64,000 bases of DNA from Lutibacter sp. (GTDB taxonomy: Bacteria > Bacteroidota > Bacteroidia > Flavobacteriales > Flavobacteriaceae), in assembly GCF_016342705.1 (NCBI RefSeq), contig NZ_JAEINV010000001.1, forward strand, positions 248,001-312,000, read 5' to 3'. The position numbers and the translations under genes were made by a program. Below the pieces are notes generated by a model, which worked only from the letters and a program-made list of their open reading frames with translations, made no database searches and was not told where the DNA came from. How positions within the stretch are numbered: position 1 is the stretch's first letter; every line of letters begins with the position of its first letter. This document shows, in pieces, positions 1-9,911 of this stretch.

Positions 1-1
1 T

Positions 2-1006
2 ATGGGAATTGAAGTTGCTAGAGAACGTCATGGATTTGATTATAATGATGAGGTAGCTGTTAAAGAACAATTAGAACGTATTAAAAAAGAGGTAATTGCG
101 TTAAAAGATCATCCTGCATTACTAATTTGGGCTATTGGAAATGAATTGAATTTAAGAGCTACCAATCCAAAAGTATGGGATGCAGTAAATGATATTTCAA
201 AAATGATTCATGAAATAGATCCAAATCATTTAACAACTACAACCCTAGCTGGTATTTCTCAACAAGAAATAGACAATATTAAAGAACGATGCACAGATAT
301 TGATGTGCTTTCTGTTCAGATGTATGGCAAAATTATTGAATTGCCTAAAATGATTAAAGATTATGGTTGGGAAGGTCCATATATAGTTACCGAATGGGGC
401 GCAACTGGGCATTGGGAGGTACCAAAAACTTCTTGGAATGTTCCAATTGAAGAAAATAGCACTGTAAAAGCTTCAAATTATTTAAAAAGATATCAAGTTG
501 CTATTGAAGCAGACTCTCTAAAATGCATTGGCTCATATGTGTTTTTATGGGGACAAAAGCAAGAACGTACACCAACTTGGTATGGTGTTTTTTTAGAAGA
601 TGGAAGCGAAACGGAATCGGTTGATGTGATGCACTATATTTGGAGTGGAACATGGCCACACAATAGAGCTCCAAAAGTTGAATCATTTACTTTAAATAGT
701 AAAACAGCCTATGAAAATGTGATTTTAAAAGAAAATCAAGAAGTTGTAGCCCTATTTACAGTAAAAGATATTGAAAATGATAGTATTAATTATAAATGGG
801 AATTATTACCAGAAAGCACAGATTTAGGTGACGGAGGTGATTTTGAAAAAAGACCAAAAGCTATTGATATGAAAGTAATTAATTCAACAAATGGTGAATT
901 AAAATTTAAAGCGCCAGAAGTTAAAGGAGCTTATAGATTATTTGGATATGCAGATGACGGACATTCAAAAGCTGCAACAGCAAATATTCCTTTTAAAGTA
1001 AATTAA
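2..1006 (+). CDS. Clan GH-A glycoside hydrolase (GH2-like TIM barrel), 3' part only
   Basis: This is the C-terminal part of a retaining glycosidase whose 5' end lies before the window; the ATG at base 2 is probably internal because the frame is open to the edge. The visible barrel half has the acid/base strand 'LIWAIGNELN' (Glu48 of the visible part) and the nucleophile strand 'YIVTEWGATGHW' (Glu131), the two-glutamate arrangement of clan GH-A and closest in feel to GH2 catalytic domains. From about residue 225 an Ig/PKD-like beta-sandwich follows ('NRAPKVESFTL' to the end). It is the first visible gene of a co-directional beta-1,3-glucan cluster, so a beta-glucanase or beta-glucosidase role is inferred. 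The CAZy family cannot be fixed from a fragment; GH2 or GH158-like are both possible. Confidence 0.75.
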   Translation: MGIEVARERHGFDYNDEVAVKEQLERIKKEVIALKDHPALLIWAIGNELNLRATNPKVWDAVNDISKMIHEIDPNHLTTTTLAGISQQEIDNIKERCTDIDVLSVQMYGKIIELPKMIKDYGWEGPYIVTEWGATGHWEVPKTSWNVPIEENSTVKASNYLKRYQVAIEADSLKCIGSYVFLWGQKQERTPTWYGVFLEDGSETESVDVMHYIWSGTWPHNRAPKVESFTLNSKTAYENVILKENQEVVALFTVKDIENDSINYKWELLPESTDLGDGGDFEKRPKAIDMKVINSTNGELKFKAPEVKGAYRLFGYADDGHSKAATANIPFKVN

Positions 1007-1088
1007 GCAGATAAATATAAAAAATAGAGAATGGATAAACCTCTTTATAAAATTTCACAGGAGGGACTAGAATAAAATTGAATAAAAA

Positions 1089-4000
1089 ATGAATAAGCAA
1101 CAAACAATGTATATAGGAAATAAGGAAGCTTCATTTGGAGCAAATGAGGTAAAAGGTAAATTAGTAATGGTAGGGGATGAAAGTTATTACAAAATTTCGA
1201 ATGTTGAAGGAATGAGACCTTTTTTTATGAGTATTGTTAGTAACTCAAACCATTGGATGTTTTTGTCTAGCAATGGAGGATTATCTGCTGGTAGAAAAAA
1301 CAGTGAAAATGCACTATTTCCTTACTATACAGATGATAAAATAACCGAATCGGCTGAAATTACTGGAAGTAAAACAATTATTCAGGTTCATCTAGAGGGT
1401 AAAACATATTTATGGGAACCATTTTCAAAAAGGTACGAAGGTGTTTATAAAATTAGTAGAAATTTATACAAGAATAACTATGGTAACAAAGTAATTTTTG
1501 AAGAAATAAATCACGATTTAGGTGTTACTTATAAGTACCATTGGAATTCAAGTGACAAATTTGGTTTTGTAAAAAAATCAACATTGGTTAATATCACAAA
1601 CAAATCGATTCAACTTAAAGTATTAGACGGAATTCAAAACATATTGCCTTATGGTGTTTCTGCTGACTTACAAAATGCGAGTAGTAATTTAGTTGATGCG
1701 TATAAAAAATGCGAGTTAGAAACTGATACTGGATTAGGAATTTTTGCTTTAAGCGCTATTATTGTCGATAAAGCGGAACCAAGTGAAGCATTAAAAGCAA
1801 ACATAGTTTGGTCTTTTGGAATTGAAAATCCAACCTATTTGTTGTCATCATTACAATTAGATAATTTCAGAAAAGGGAAAGAAATTAAACAAGAGGTTGA
1901 TATTAAGGCTGAAAAAGGAGCTTATTTTATTTGTGCAGACTTAACTATAGCGGCTGAATCTGAAAAAAGCTGGAAAATTATTGCCGATGTAAATCAGTCC
2001 ATAGTGTCCATAGCTCAAATTAAAGAAATCATTAAAAACGAACCTAATTTAGATGTTTTGGTTCAAGACGATATCCAATTAGGTTCAAAACAATTATTGG
2101 AACTTAACGGCGCTTCTGATGCAATGCAATTAACTGCAGATAAGCAACGAAATACACGTCATTTTGCAAACACTCTTTTTAATATTATGCGTGGTGGTAT
2201 TTTTGATGACAATTATCAAATTGAAAAAGGTGATTTTATAAAATACATTGCTAATGCAAATAAAAAAGTTAGCAAGAAAAAAGAAGATTTATTAGCACAA
2301 CTTCCAGAAGTATTTACACTAAGTTATTTAAAAGAATTGGCAGAAAAAGATGTCGATAAAAATTTAAAACGACTTTGTTTTGAATATATGCCTTTGAAAT
2401 TTAGTCGCCGTCATGGAGACCCAAGCAGACCTTGGAATAAATTCTCTATAAATACAAGAAGTGAAGTTGATGGCTCAAAAATATTAGATTATGAAGGAAA
2501 CTGGAGAGATATTTTTCAAAACTGGGAAGCTTTAGCACATTCATATCCTGAGTTTATTGAAAGTATGATTCATAAGTTTTTAAACGCCACAACATTTGAC
2601 GGTTACAATCCTTATCGTGTTACAAAAGATGGTTTTGATTGGGAAACAATTGAGCCAGACAATCCTTGGTCTTATATTGGTTATTGGGGAGATCATCAAA
2701 TTATTTATTTGTTGAAATTTTTAGAATTTATTGAAAAGCATTATCCAGCAAAATTAGCAAGCTACTTCAATCAGGAATTGTTTGTATATGCAAATGTGCC
2801 ATACAAAATAAAAAGTTACGATGCTATTTTATCAAATCCGAAAGACACTATTGTTTTTGATGCTGAATTGGATGAAGAAATTAACCGAAAAAAGAAAGAA
2901 TTAGGTGCTGACGGAGCTTTATTGAGAGATGAAAATTACTTTATTTATAAAGTAAATTTAGTTGAAAAATTATTAGCAACAGTATTAGCAAAAGTATCAA
3001 ACTTTATTCCTGAAGCTGGAATTTGGATGAGTACCCAAAGACCTGAATGGAATGATGCCAACAATGCTTTGGTTGGAAATGGAGTCTCAATGGTAACCTT
3101 GTATTATTTAAGACGTTTCTTAAAATTCTTTGAAGGAATTGTTTCAAATACTACTTTTGAAACAGTGGAGATATCAGAAGAACTAGTATTGTTCTTTAGT
3201 GAAACTGTAACAACTTTTAGTAAAAATAAAAATTTATTAGCTGGAAAAATTTCAGATAAGGATAGGAAAGTAGTACTTGATGGTTTAGGAAATGCAGGAA
3301 GCAATTTTAGAAATAGTGTTTATGAAAACGGATTTTCTAGTAATAAAGGAACTATTTCAAAAGAAGACTTGTTAAACTTCACTAAAATTACGCTTCAATT
3401 TATTGATCATTCTATAGAAGCCAATAAAAGAGCGGATAAATTGTATCACGCATACAATTTAATGACTGTTAAGAACAAACAGGAAATAGTTATCTCCTAT
3501 TTACCAGAAATGTTAGAAGGACAAGTAGCTGTTTTAAGTTCAGGATTTATTTCTGGAGAAACTTCTTTAGAACTGTTAAATGCATTAAAATCTAGTGCAT
3601 TATTCAGACCAGATCAGTACAGCTATATATTGTATCCAAACAAGGAACTTCCAAGATTTAATGATAAAAATAACATTGCTTCTGATAAAGTTGAAAAATC
3701 CGCATTACTTCAACAACTTTTAAAAGATGGAAACACACAAATTATTGTAAAAGATATTGTAGGAAACTATCATTTTAATGGAAATTTCAATAATGAGAAT
3801 AGCCTTAAAACTGCACTTTCTCAATTGCCAGAAGAAAAATATCAGGTATTAATTGAAAAGGATACACCACTGGTATTGGCCATTTTTGAAGAAATTTTTG
3901 ATCATAAATCTTTTACAGGAAGATCAGGAACTTTCTTTGGATACGAAGGGTTAGGTTCCATTTATTGGCATATGGTTTCCAAATTGTTATTAAGTGTTCA

Positions 4001-4553
4001 GGAAACCTGCTTAATAGCTGTTTCAAACAAAGAAAGCGAAGTTACTATTGGAAAATTGTTAGAGCATTATTATGAAATTAATGAAGGAATTGGTGTGCAT
4101 AAATCACCTAAATTGTATGGTGCATTTCCAACCGACCCATATTCACATACGCCAGGAGGGAAAGGAGCGCAACAGCCAGGAATGACAGGACAAGTAAAAG
4201 AGGATATTTTAAGTCGTTTTGGTGAATTAGGAGTTTTTGTTGAAGATGGAAAATTGTTATTCAATCCAAGATTGCTTAGAAGGGACGAATTTTTAAAAGA
4301 ACCAAAAGTTTTTAAATATACTAATATTAATAAAGAAGTTAAAGAAATTGAATTACAAAAAGATTCACTTTGTTTTACTTATTGTCAAATTCCAATTATT
4401 TATAAATTGGCTGAAAACCACGGTTTAAAAGTAGTGTTTAATGAGGATGCTATTGTTGAATTTGAAAGCTTATGTCTTGATTCACAAACAAGTAAAAAAG
4501 TATTTAAAAGAACCGGTGAAATTAATAGAATTGAAGTGTTTTTGAAAAAATAA
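1089..4553 (+). CDS. GH149-type beta-1,3-glucan (oligosaccharide) phosphorylase
   Basis: Large (1154 aa) enzyme with no signal peptide, so cytosolic. The layout matches the GH94-like inverting phosphorylases: an N-terminal beta-sandwich (about 1-330), then an alpha/alpha barrel with blocks 'YEGNWRDIFQNWEAL', 'WSYIGYWGDHQIIYLLKFLE' and 'TQRPEWNDANNALVGNG'. Length and these blocks fit GH149, which cleaves beta-1,3-linked glucose chains with phosphate to give glucose 1-phosphate, better than the shorter GH94 or GH161 enzymes. It lies 82 bp after the truncated hydrolase and 39 bp before a GH17 lipoprotein gene. Next to an MFS sugar symporter and two other cytosolic glucanases it points to energy-saving intracellular phosphorolysis of imported laminarin oligosaccharides. 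The family call rests on remembered sequence features, not a search. Confidence 0.8.
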   Translation: MNKQQTMYIGNKEASFGANEVKGKLVMVGDESYYKISNVEGMRPFFMSIVSNSNHWMFLSSNGGLSAGRKNSENALFPYYTDDKITESAEITGSKTIIQVHLEGKTYLWEPFSKRYEGVYKISRNLYKNNYGNKVIFEEINHDLGVTYKYHWNSSDKFGFVKKSTLVNITNKSIQLKVLDGIQNILPYGVSADLQNASSNLVDAYKKCELETDTGLGIFALSAIIVDKAEPSEALKANIVWSFGIENPTYLLSSLQLDNFRKGKEIKQEVDIKAEKGAYFICADLTIAAESEKSWKIIADVNQSIVSIAQIKEIIKNEPNLDVLVQDDIQLGSKQLLELNGASDAMQLTADKQRNTRHFANTLFNIMRGGIFDDNYQIEKGDFIKYIANANKKVSKKKEDLLAQLPEVFTLSYLKELAEKDVDKNLKRLCFEYMPLKFSRRHGDPSRPWNKFSINTRSEVDGSKILDYEGNWRDIFQNWEALAHSYPEFIESMIHKFLNATTFDGYNPYRVTKDGFDWETIEPDNPWSYIGYWGDHQIIYLLKFLEFIEKHYPAKLASYFNQELFVYANVPYKIKSYDAILSNPKDTIVFDAELDEEINRKKKELGADGALLRDENYFIYKVNLVEKLLATVLAKVSNFIPEAGIWMSTQRPEWNDANNALVGNGVSMVTLYYLRRFLKFFEGIVSNTTFETVEISEELVLFFSETVTTFSKNKNLLAGKISDKDRKVVLDGLGNAGSNFRNSVYENGFSSNKGTISKEDLLNFTKITLQFIDHSIEANKRADKLYHAYNLMTVKNKQEIVISYLPEMLEGQVAVLSSGFISGETSLELLNALKSSALFRPDQYSYILYPNKELPRFNDKNNIASDKVEKSALLQQLLKDGNTQIIVKDIVGNYHFNGNFNNENSLKTALSQLPEEKYQVLIEKDTPLVLAIFEEIFDHKSFTGRSGTFFGYEGLGSIYWHMVSKLLLSVQETCLIAVSNKESEVTIGKLLEHYYEINEGIGVHKSPKLYGAFPTDPYSHTPGGKGAQQPGMTGQVKEDILSRFGELGVFVEDGKLLFNPRLLRRDEFLKEPKVFKYTNINKEVKEIELQKDSLCFTYCQIPIIYKLAENHGLKVVFNEDAIVEFESLCLDSQTSKKVFKRTGEINRIEVFLKK

Positions 4554-4592
4554 AAAATAAAACTTAAAATTTATAAATTATACATAAGTGAG

Positions 4593-5870
4593 ATGGTAAA
4601 AATGATAAAATATTTTTTAGGTCTATCAATCCTAATTTTTTTTGTAGGATGCGGACAAACGGTTAAAAAAATGGAAAACGCGGAAAAAGTGGAAAAAACA
4701 GCAGCGAATATTTTAGGAAACCCTGAGTATTTAGCAATTTCTTACGGAGGTTATCGCGGAAAAACGCGTGATACAGTTCCTACAATTCAACAAATTAAAG
4801 AAGATTTGAAAATTTTAGCAGTGATGAATGTTAAAATAGTTAGGACATATAATGTTCATTTAGAAGAGGCTTCAAACTTGTTAAAGGCAATTTCAGAACT
4901 AAAAAAAGAGGATGAAACTTTTGAAATGTATGTGATGTTAGGTGCTTGGATCGATTGTAAAAATGCTTGGACAGAGTTAGAGCCAGATCACAATTTAGAA
5001 AGTGAAAGAAATGCTGTTGAAATTGAAACTGCCGCAGCATTAGCTAAAAAGTATGCAGATATTGTAAAAATTATAGCAGTTGGAAATGAAGCTATGGTGC
5101 GTTGGGCAGCAAGTTATTATGTGCAGCCATCTGTAATTTTAAAATGGGTAAATCACTTGCAAGAATTAAAAAAGAAAGGAGAACTTTCTGCTGATTTATG
5201 GATCACCAGCTCTGATGATTTTGCATCATGGGGAGGAGGAGATCCTAGCTATCGAACAAAAGATTTAGAAGAACTAATTAAAGCGGTAGACTATGTTTCA
5301 ATGCATACCTACCCAATGCATAATACGTATTACAATCCACAATTTTGGGAAGTTCCAGATACTGAAAAAGATTTTACTGAAACTGAAAAAGTGGATGCCG
5401 CTATGTTACGCGCATTGGATTTTGCTAAAAAACAATACCAGGATGTTTCAAGCTATGTAAAAAGTATAGATTCAACTAAAACAATTCATATAGGTGAATC
5501 TGGTTGGACAACAATCTCAGATGGGCATTATGGTAAAAAAAGTTCTAGGGCTGCGGATGAATACAAAGCTGGGTCTTATTATAAAATGATGCGTGAATGG
5601 ACGAACAAAGAAAAAATTTCATTATTCTATTTTGAAGCTTTTGATGAACAATGGAAAGATGCTAAAAATCCAATTGGTTCAGAAAATCATTTTGGTTTAA
5701 TCAATTTAAAAGGACAAGCAAAGTATGCAATTTGGGATTTGGTGGATGTGGGTCTTTTTAATGGTTTAACACGCGATGGAATGTCAATTGAAAAAACCTA
5801 TAATGGAGATAAGGACGCTCTATTAAAAGAGGTGTTGGCTCCTCCATTAGCTAATGAAATTAAAAAATAA
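4593..5870 (+). CDS. GH17 family lipoprotein (endo-beta-1,3-glucanase or glucanosyltransferase)
   Basis: A 425-aa lipoprotein: basic start, hydrophobic stretch and lipobox 'FFVGC' (Cys20) send it to the cell envelope. The mature part is a GH17 TIM barrel with the acid/base motif 'AVGNEAMVR' (Glu166), the nucleophile motif 'HIGESGWTT' (Glu302), 'VSMHTYPMHN' and the closing strand 'LFYFEAFDEQWK', all hallmarks of GH17. GH17 enzymes hydrolyse or transglycosylate beta-1,3-glucan. It follows the GH149 gene closely and precedes the symporter gene, so it probably trims glucan oligosaccharides in the periplasm before import. It is the only GH17 of the three here with an export signal. Confidence 0.88.
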   Translation: MVKMIKYFLGLSILIFFVGCGQTVKKMENAEKVEKTAANILGNPEYLAISYGGYRGKTRDTVPTIQQIKEDLKILAVMNVKIVRTYNVHLEEASNLLKAISELKKEDETFEMYVMLGAWIDCKNAWTELEPDHNLESERNAVEIETAAALAKKYADIVKIIAVGNEAMVRWAASYYVQPSVILKWVNHLQELKKKGELSADLWITSSDDFASWGGGDPSYRTKDLEELIKAVDYVSMHTYPMHNTYYNPQFWEVPDTEKDFTETEKVDAAMLRALDFAKKQYQDVSSYVKSIDSTKTIHIGESGWTTISDGHYGKKSSRAADEYKAGSYYKMMREWTNKEKISLFYFEAFDEQWKDAKNPIGSENHFGLINLKGQAKYAIWDLVDVGLFNGLTRDGMSIEKTYNGDKDALLKEVLAPPLANEIKK

Positions 5871-5921
5871 TAGGAGGTGAAAATCATCGAACATAAATTA
5901 AAAAATATATAAACCAAACTT

Positions 5922-5936
5922 AATAACGTTACTAAA
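5922..5936. promoter_or_regulatory. Palindromic candidate operator (TAACGTTA core)
   Basis: The core TAACGTTA at 5924-5931 is a perfect 8-bp palindrome centred on CG, set in 'taataacgttactaaa', 17 bp before the MFS transporter start. CG-centred palindromes of this form are typical LacI-family operators. No LacI-type regulator gene is visible in the window, so the assignment is inference. Confidence 0.35.
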
Positions 5937-5947
5937 ACCAAATAATT

Positions 5948-7405
5948 ATGACACATCACAAAACAGCGCCTAGGGATATTGTTCCTTTTGGTCAGAAATT
6001 AGCATTTGGATCAGGCCATTTGGCTAATCAGTTATTTCCTGCAGCTCTAGGTGTTTTTATGGTTGTATTAGTGATGTCTTTAGGAATGAATCCAATTTTG
6101 GCGGGTTTATTAGGCGCATTACCTAGATTTATGGACGCGCTTACAGATCCTATAATGGGTTTTATATCAGACAATACAAAATCTAAATGGGGACGCAGAA
6201 AACCTTATATTTTGTTGGGAAGTGTAATTTCTGGAATTGCATTTATGATCATGTGGCAGTTAAATCCAGAAGACTCTGAAATGTACAATTTTTGGTATTT
6301 TTTAGTAGTATCCATATTCTTTTATATTGGGTATACAATATTTGCAACACCTTTAATTGGTTTAGGGTATGAAATGACACCTGATTATAATGAACGTACA
6401 CGTTTAATGGCTGTGTCGCAATTTATGGGGCAAATGGCTTGGGTAATTGCACCTTGGTTTTGGGTTATTATTTACGATCAAACATTATTTGAAAGTGCTC
6501 CGAAAGGAGCTAAAATAATGGCAATTTGGGTTGGAGGATTGTGTATGGTTTTAGGAATTTTACCGGCTCTTTTTAATAAAGAAATGGAAGTTGATAAAAG
6601 TAAATTAAAAAATCTTTCAAAAGGAGAGTTGGCTGCAAATACAAAAGAATTCATTAGAGGAATTGTATTAACTGTTCAAAATAAGCAGTTTATGAAATTA
6701 TGTGGAGCTACGTTCTTTATTTTCAATGGTTTTCAAACAATTGCCCAGTTTTCGTTTTTTATCATTGTTTATTATTTATTTCAAGGAGATACAGTTTTAG
6801 CAGGTTCTTGGCCAGCTTGGTTTGGAACTGCAAGTGCATTGGCTACTATGTTTTTAGTAATTCCCGTTGTTACCAAAATTTCGGAAAAAATAGGGAAACG
6901 CAAAGCTTTTGTTGTGGCAACCTTACTTTCAATTGTTGGTTATGTTTTAAAATGGTGGGGATTTGACCCTAGTAATCCGTGGTTAATGTTTATGCCTATT
7001 CCTTTTCTTTCTTTTGGAATTGGAGGTTTGTTTACCTTAATGATGTCAATGACAGCTGATGTTTGCGATTTAGATGAATTGAACAATGGAGAACGTCGTG
7101 AGGGAATGTTTGGCGCCGTTTACTGGTGGATGGTAAAATTAGGAACAGCCTTAGCAATGCTAACGAGTGGAATTGTTTTAAAAATGGTTGGTTTTGATGA
7201 AAGTATTTCTGTTCAAGCTCATGATACGCTTATTAATTTACGTTTGGCAGATATTATAATTCCAATAATTGCAGCTCTTATTGCCATTCTGTTAATCTGG
7301 CGATACAATATAACAGAGGACAGAGCGAATGAAATTAAAGAAGCATTAGTTAAGCGCCGCGCTGAAATTAAGCTAGAAGAGAATAGAAATAAACAAAAGT
7401 ATTAA
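5948..7405 (+). CDS. MFS sugar:cation symporter (GPH/MelB-like family)
   Basis: A 485-aa polytopic membrane protein with about 12 hydrophobic segments. The loop 'DALTDPIMGFISDNTKSKWGRRKPY' region (Asp-rich helix 2 followed by the SKWGRRKP loop) is the signature of glycoside-pentoside-hexuronide:cation symporters such as MelB. The C-terminus is charged and cytoplasmic. It sits between the GH17 lipoprotein and a GH3 beta-glucosidase gene, so it is the likely inner-membrane importer for beta-1,3-gluco-oligosaccharides or glucose released in the periplasm, feeding the cytosolic phosphorylase and GH17 enzymes. Substrate is inferred from context only. A candidate operator precedes it. Confidence 0.88.
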   Translation: MTHHKTAPRDIVPFGQKLAFGSGHLANQLFPAALGVFMVVLVMSLGMNPILAGLLGALPRFMDALTDPIMGFISDNTKSKWGRRKPYILLGSVISGIAFMIMWQLNPEDSEMYNFWYFLVVSIFFYIGYTIFATPLIGLGYEMTPDYNERTRLMAVSQFMGQMAWVIAPWFWVIIYDQTLFESAPKGAKIMAIWVGGLCMVLGILPALFNKEMEVDKSKLKNLSKGELAANTKEFIRGIVLTVQNKQFMKLCGATFFIFNGFQTIAQFSFFIIVYYLFQGDTVLAGSWPAWFGTASALATMFLVIPVVTKISEKIGKRKAFVVATLLSIVGYVLKWWGFDPSNPWLMFMPIPFLSFGIGGLFTLMMSMTADVCDLDELNNGERREGMFGAVYWWMVKLGTALAMLTSGIVLKMVGFDESISVQAHDTLINLRLADIIIPIIAALIAILLIWRYNITEDRANEIKEALVKRRAEIKLEENRNKQKY

Positions 7406-7420
7406 CCTTAATAAGGTTTT
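7404..7420 (+). terminator. Small hairpin at the end of the MFS gene
   Basis: AACCTT-aat-AAGGTT followed by TT forms a 6-bp stem with a 3-nt loop that begins inside the MFS stop codon. It could be a weak terminator or an mRNA-stabilising structure that lowers read-through into the GH3 gene. A second inverted repeat, CATCAAAA at 7440-7447 and TTTTGATG at 7469-7476, lies in the same gap. Confidence 0.35.
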
Positions 7421-7496
7421 GGCTAAATTCAATTAATAACATCAAAATTTAAAATACAGGGCATTTATTTTTGATGATGTACCAAAACATATAATC

Positions 7497-9854
7497 ATGA
7501 AAAAAGTTTTATTAATAGCATTCCTAGTTTTAATTACTATGAATTTAAAAGCTCAAACTCCAGAAGAAAATAAGCTTCAAAATAAAATTACTCAACTTAT
7601 TTCTCAATTAACTATTGAAGAGAAAGTGGCACTTTGTTCCGGTAGAGATGATTGGAGTACAATGCCTATTGAACGATTAGATATTCCTTGGATTTGGCTA
7701 TCTGATGGACCTCACGGTTTGCGTCGTGCCCCAGAAACAAACAAGGCAGGTTATGGAGATCAATTGCCAGCAACTTGTTTTCCAACTGCATCTGCACTTG
7801 CCGCTAGTTGGGACTTAGATTTAATTTATAAAGTGGGACAAACATTAGGTGAAGAAAGTCAAGCTTTAGGTGTAAATGTTTTATTAGGTCCTGGAGTAAA
7901 TATAAAAAGATCTGTTTTAGGTGGAAGAAATTTTGAATACTTTTCCGAAGATCCAATTTTATCAGGAGAAATGGGAGCAGCTTTTATTAATGGTGTTCAA
8001 AGTAAAGGTGTTGGAACTTCTCTAAAGCATTTTGCAGCAAATAATGTTGAAACTATGCGTATGTATAATAGTTCCAATATGGACAATAGAACTTTAAATG
8101 AACTTTATTTAACACCGTTTGAAATTGCTGTAAAAAAAGCACAACCTTGGACAGTTATGGCATGTTATAACAGAGTGCAAGGAGTATACGGAACTCAAAA
8201 TCCATATTTATTAATTGAAAAGCTAAAAAATGAATGGGGTTTTAAAGGAATTGTAGTTTCAGATTGGTTTGCAGTTATAAATAGGGTTGAGGCAATGAAA
8301 GCTGGAATGCATATAGAAATGCCAAAAGTAAGTGGTGTTAATAATGCTATTGCGGTTGAAGCTGTTAACAATGGTAGTTTAAACATTGAAGTTGTTGATA
8401 ATCTTGTCAGAGAAATTTTAACCGTGGTTTTTAAAGCAAAATCATTGGAAGATAGAACTACAAAATTGAATATTGAAAAAGACCATGCATTTGCAAGAAA
8501 AGTAGCTTCTGAAGTTGCTACTTTATTAAAAAATGACGGTCAGGTTTTACCAATTAATAATCAAAAATATAAGAAAGTCGCTATTATTGGAGAATTTGCT
8601 ATGAACCCACGTTACCAAGGTAATGGTAGTTCACAAGTGAAGCCAACTAAACTTGATAACGTATTAGATATTATTAAGCAAGAATATGGAAAGGATATTG
8701 AAATTAGCTATGCTCAAGGTTACAACTTAGCTGATGATAATGATATGTCTTTAATTGAACAAGCGAAGGAAGTAGCATCAAAAGCAGATGTAGTTTTAAT
8801 ATTTGCAGGGTTACCTTTACAATATGAATCCGAAGGAATTGATAGAACTCATATCAATATGCCTCCATCTCACAATACATTAATCAACGAAATTTCAGCA
8901 GTTCAGAAAAATACAGTTGTAGTTCTTACAAATGGAAGTGCAGTTACCATGCCTTGGATTAACAATGTTTCGTCTGTTTTAGAAACTTGGTTAGGCGGTC
9001 AAGCTGGAGCAGGAGGAATTGCAGATGTGTTATTTGGTAAAGTAAATCCTTCAGGAAAATTGGCGGAAACTTTCCCAATGCAATTAGAAGATACGCCAGC
9101 ATTTTTTAACTTTCCAGGCGAACAAGGAGATGTGTTATATGGAGAACGATTTTTTGTGGGATATCGTTATTATGATGAAAAGAAAATTGAACCTTTATTT
9201 CCATTTGGATTTGGATTGTCTTACACCAATTTTGAATACAGTAATCTAAAATTGTCATCAAAAAACACCACAGATAAAGAAGGACTGACAGCTAGTTTAA
9301 CTATAAAAAATACTGGAAAAGTAAAAGGAAAAGAAATAGTACAATTGTATGTTTCTGACAAAGAAAGCACATTGCAAAGGCCAGAAAAAGAGTTAAAGAA
9401 ATTTGTAAAGGTAGAATTAAATCCTGGAGAAGAAAAAACCGTTACTTTTAAATTGGAGAGCAGAGATTTTTCTTATTTTGATGGTAAAAGAAATATGTGG
9501 ATTGCAGAAAGCGGTGAGTACGTTATTTCTGCAGCAGCTTCTTCAAGAGATATTAGAGTATCTGAAACTATCAATTTACAATCAACCCAAGTTGTTCCAT
9601 TAGCTTTTGATGAATATACATTTTTTCTTGAATATTGGAATAATAAACAAACGCGAGAAATTGTATTAGAATACATGCCAAATTGGATAAGAGGAATTGT
9701 AACAGAAGGTGATGAGGCTGAAATAAGGGAATATCAAGGTTTTATGGTAGAACATCCATTAATTAAATATCCTTATATAACAAGTGGCGAAATTACTCAT
9801 GAACAAGTAATGGAAATAGTTGAAAAGTGTAAAAACTTAACATATACACCATAA
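7497..9854 (+). CDS. GH3 family beta-glucosidase, exported
   Basis: A 785-aa enzyme with a signal peptide ending near 'NLKAQT', so periplasmic. The order is a GH3 N-terminal barrel with 'LSDGPHG', 'GRNFEYFSEDP' and the KH motif 'SLKHFAANN', nucleophile 'VVSDWFAV' (Asp256), then the GH3 C-terminal alpha/beta domain from about 340, then a fibronectin-III-like domain around 600-680. GH3 enzymes release glucose from the non-reducing end of beta-glucans. After the FnIII-like domain there is an extra tail of roughly 95 residues without an obvious match. It lies between the symporter and a clan GH-A lipoprotein gene; hydrolysis of laminarin-derived oligosaccharides is the inferred role. Confidence 0.9.
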   Translation: MKKVLLIAFLVLITMNLKAQTPEENKLQNKITQLISQLTIEEKVALCSGRDDWSTMPIERLDIPWIWLSDGPHGLRRAPETNKAGYGDQLPATCFPTASALAASWDLDLIYKVGQTLGEESQALGVNVLLGPGVNIKRSVLGGRNFEYFSEDPILSGEMGAAFINGVQSKGVGTSLKHFAANNVETMRMYNSSNMDNRTLNELYLTPFEIAVKKAQPWTVMACYNRVQGVYGTQNPYLLIEKLKNEWGFKGIVVSDWFAVINRVEAMKAGMHIEMPKVSGVNNAIAVEAVNNGSLNIEVVDNLVREILTVVFKAKSLEDRTTKLNIEKDHAFARKVASEVATLLKNDGQVLPINNQKYKKVAIIGEFAMNPRYQGNGSSQVKPTKLDNVLDIIKQEYGKDIEISYAQGYNLADDNDMSLIEQAKEVASKADVVLIFAGLPLQYESEGIDRTHINMPPSHNTLINEISAVQKNTVVVLTNGSAVTMPWINNVSSVLETWLGGQAGAGGIADVLFGKVNPSGKLAETFPMQLEDTPAFFNFPGEQGDVLYGERFFVGYRYYDEKKIEPLFPFGFGLSYTNFEYSNLKLSSKNTTDKEGLTASLTIKNTGKVKGKEIVQLYVSDKESTLQRPEKELKKFVKVELNPGEEKTVTFKLESRDFSYFDGKRNMWIAESGEYVISAAASSRDIRVSETINLQSTQVVPLAFDEYTFFLEYWNNKQTREIVLEYMPNWIRGIVTEGDEAEIREYQGFMVEHPLIKYPYITSGEITHEQVMEIVEKCKNLTYTP

Positions 9855-9911
9855 TTTTTATTTGGCACAAAGTTTAGCTGTAATCACATTAAAAAAAAAT
9901 CAATTCTAAAA

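Noticed and set aside
501-686. Antisense ORF within the first hydrolase gene
   Set aside because: It is a shadow of the real frame, with no coding character; the same applies to the other short antisense ORFs inside long genes in the track.
1089-4553. The phosphorylase as a cellobiose (GH94) enzyme
   Set aside because: It is several hundred residues longer than typical cellobiose phosphorylases, and the surrounding genes are beta-1,3-glucanases.
6700-6966. 88-aa + strand ORF inside the MFS gene
   Set aside because: Overlaps fully in another frame; composition is that of an out-of-frame translation of membrane segments.
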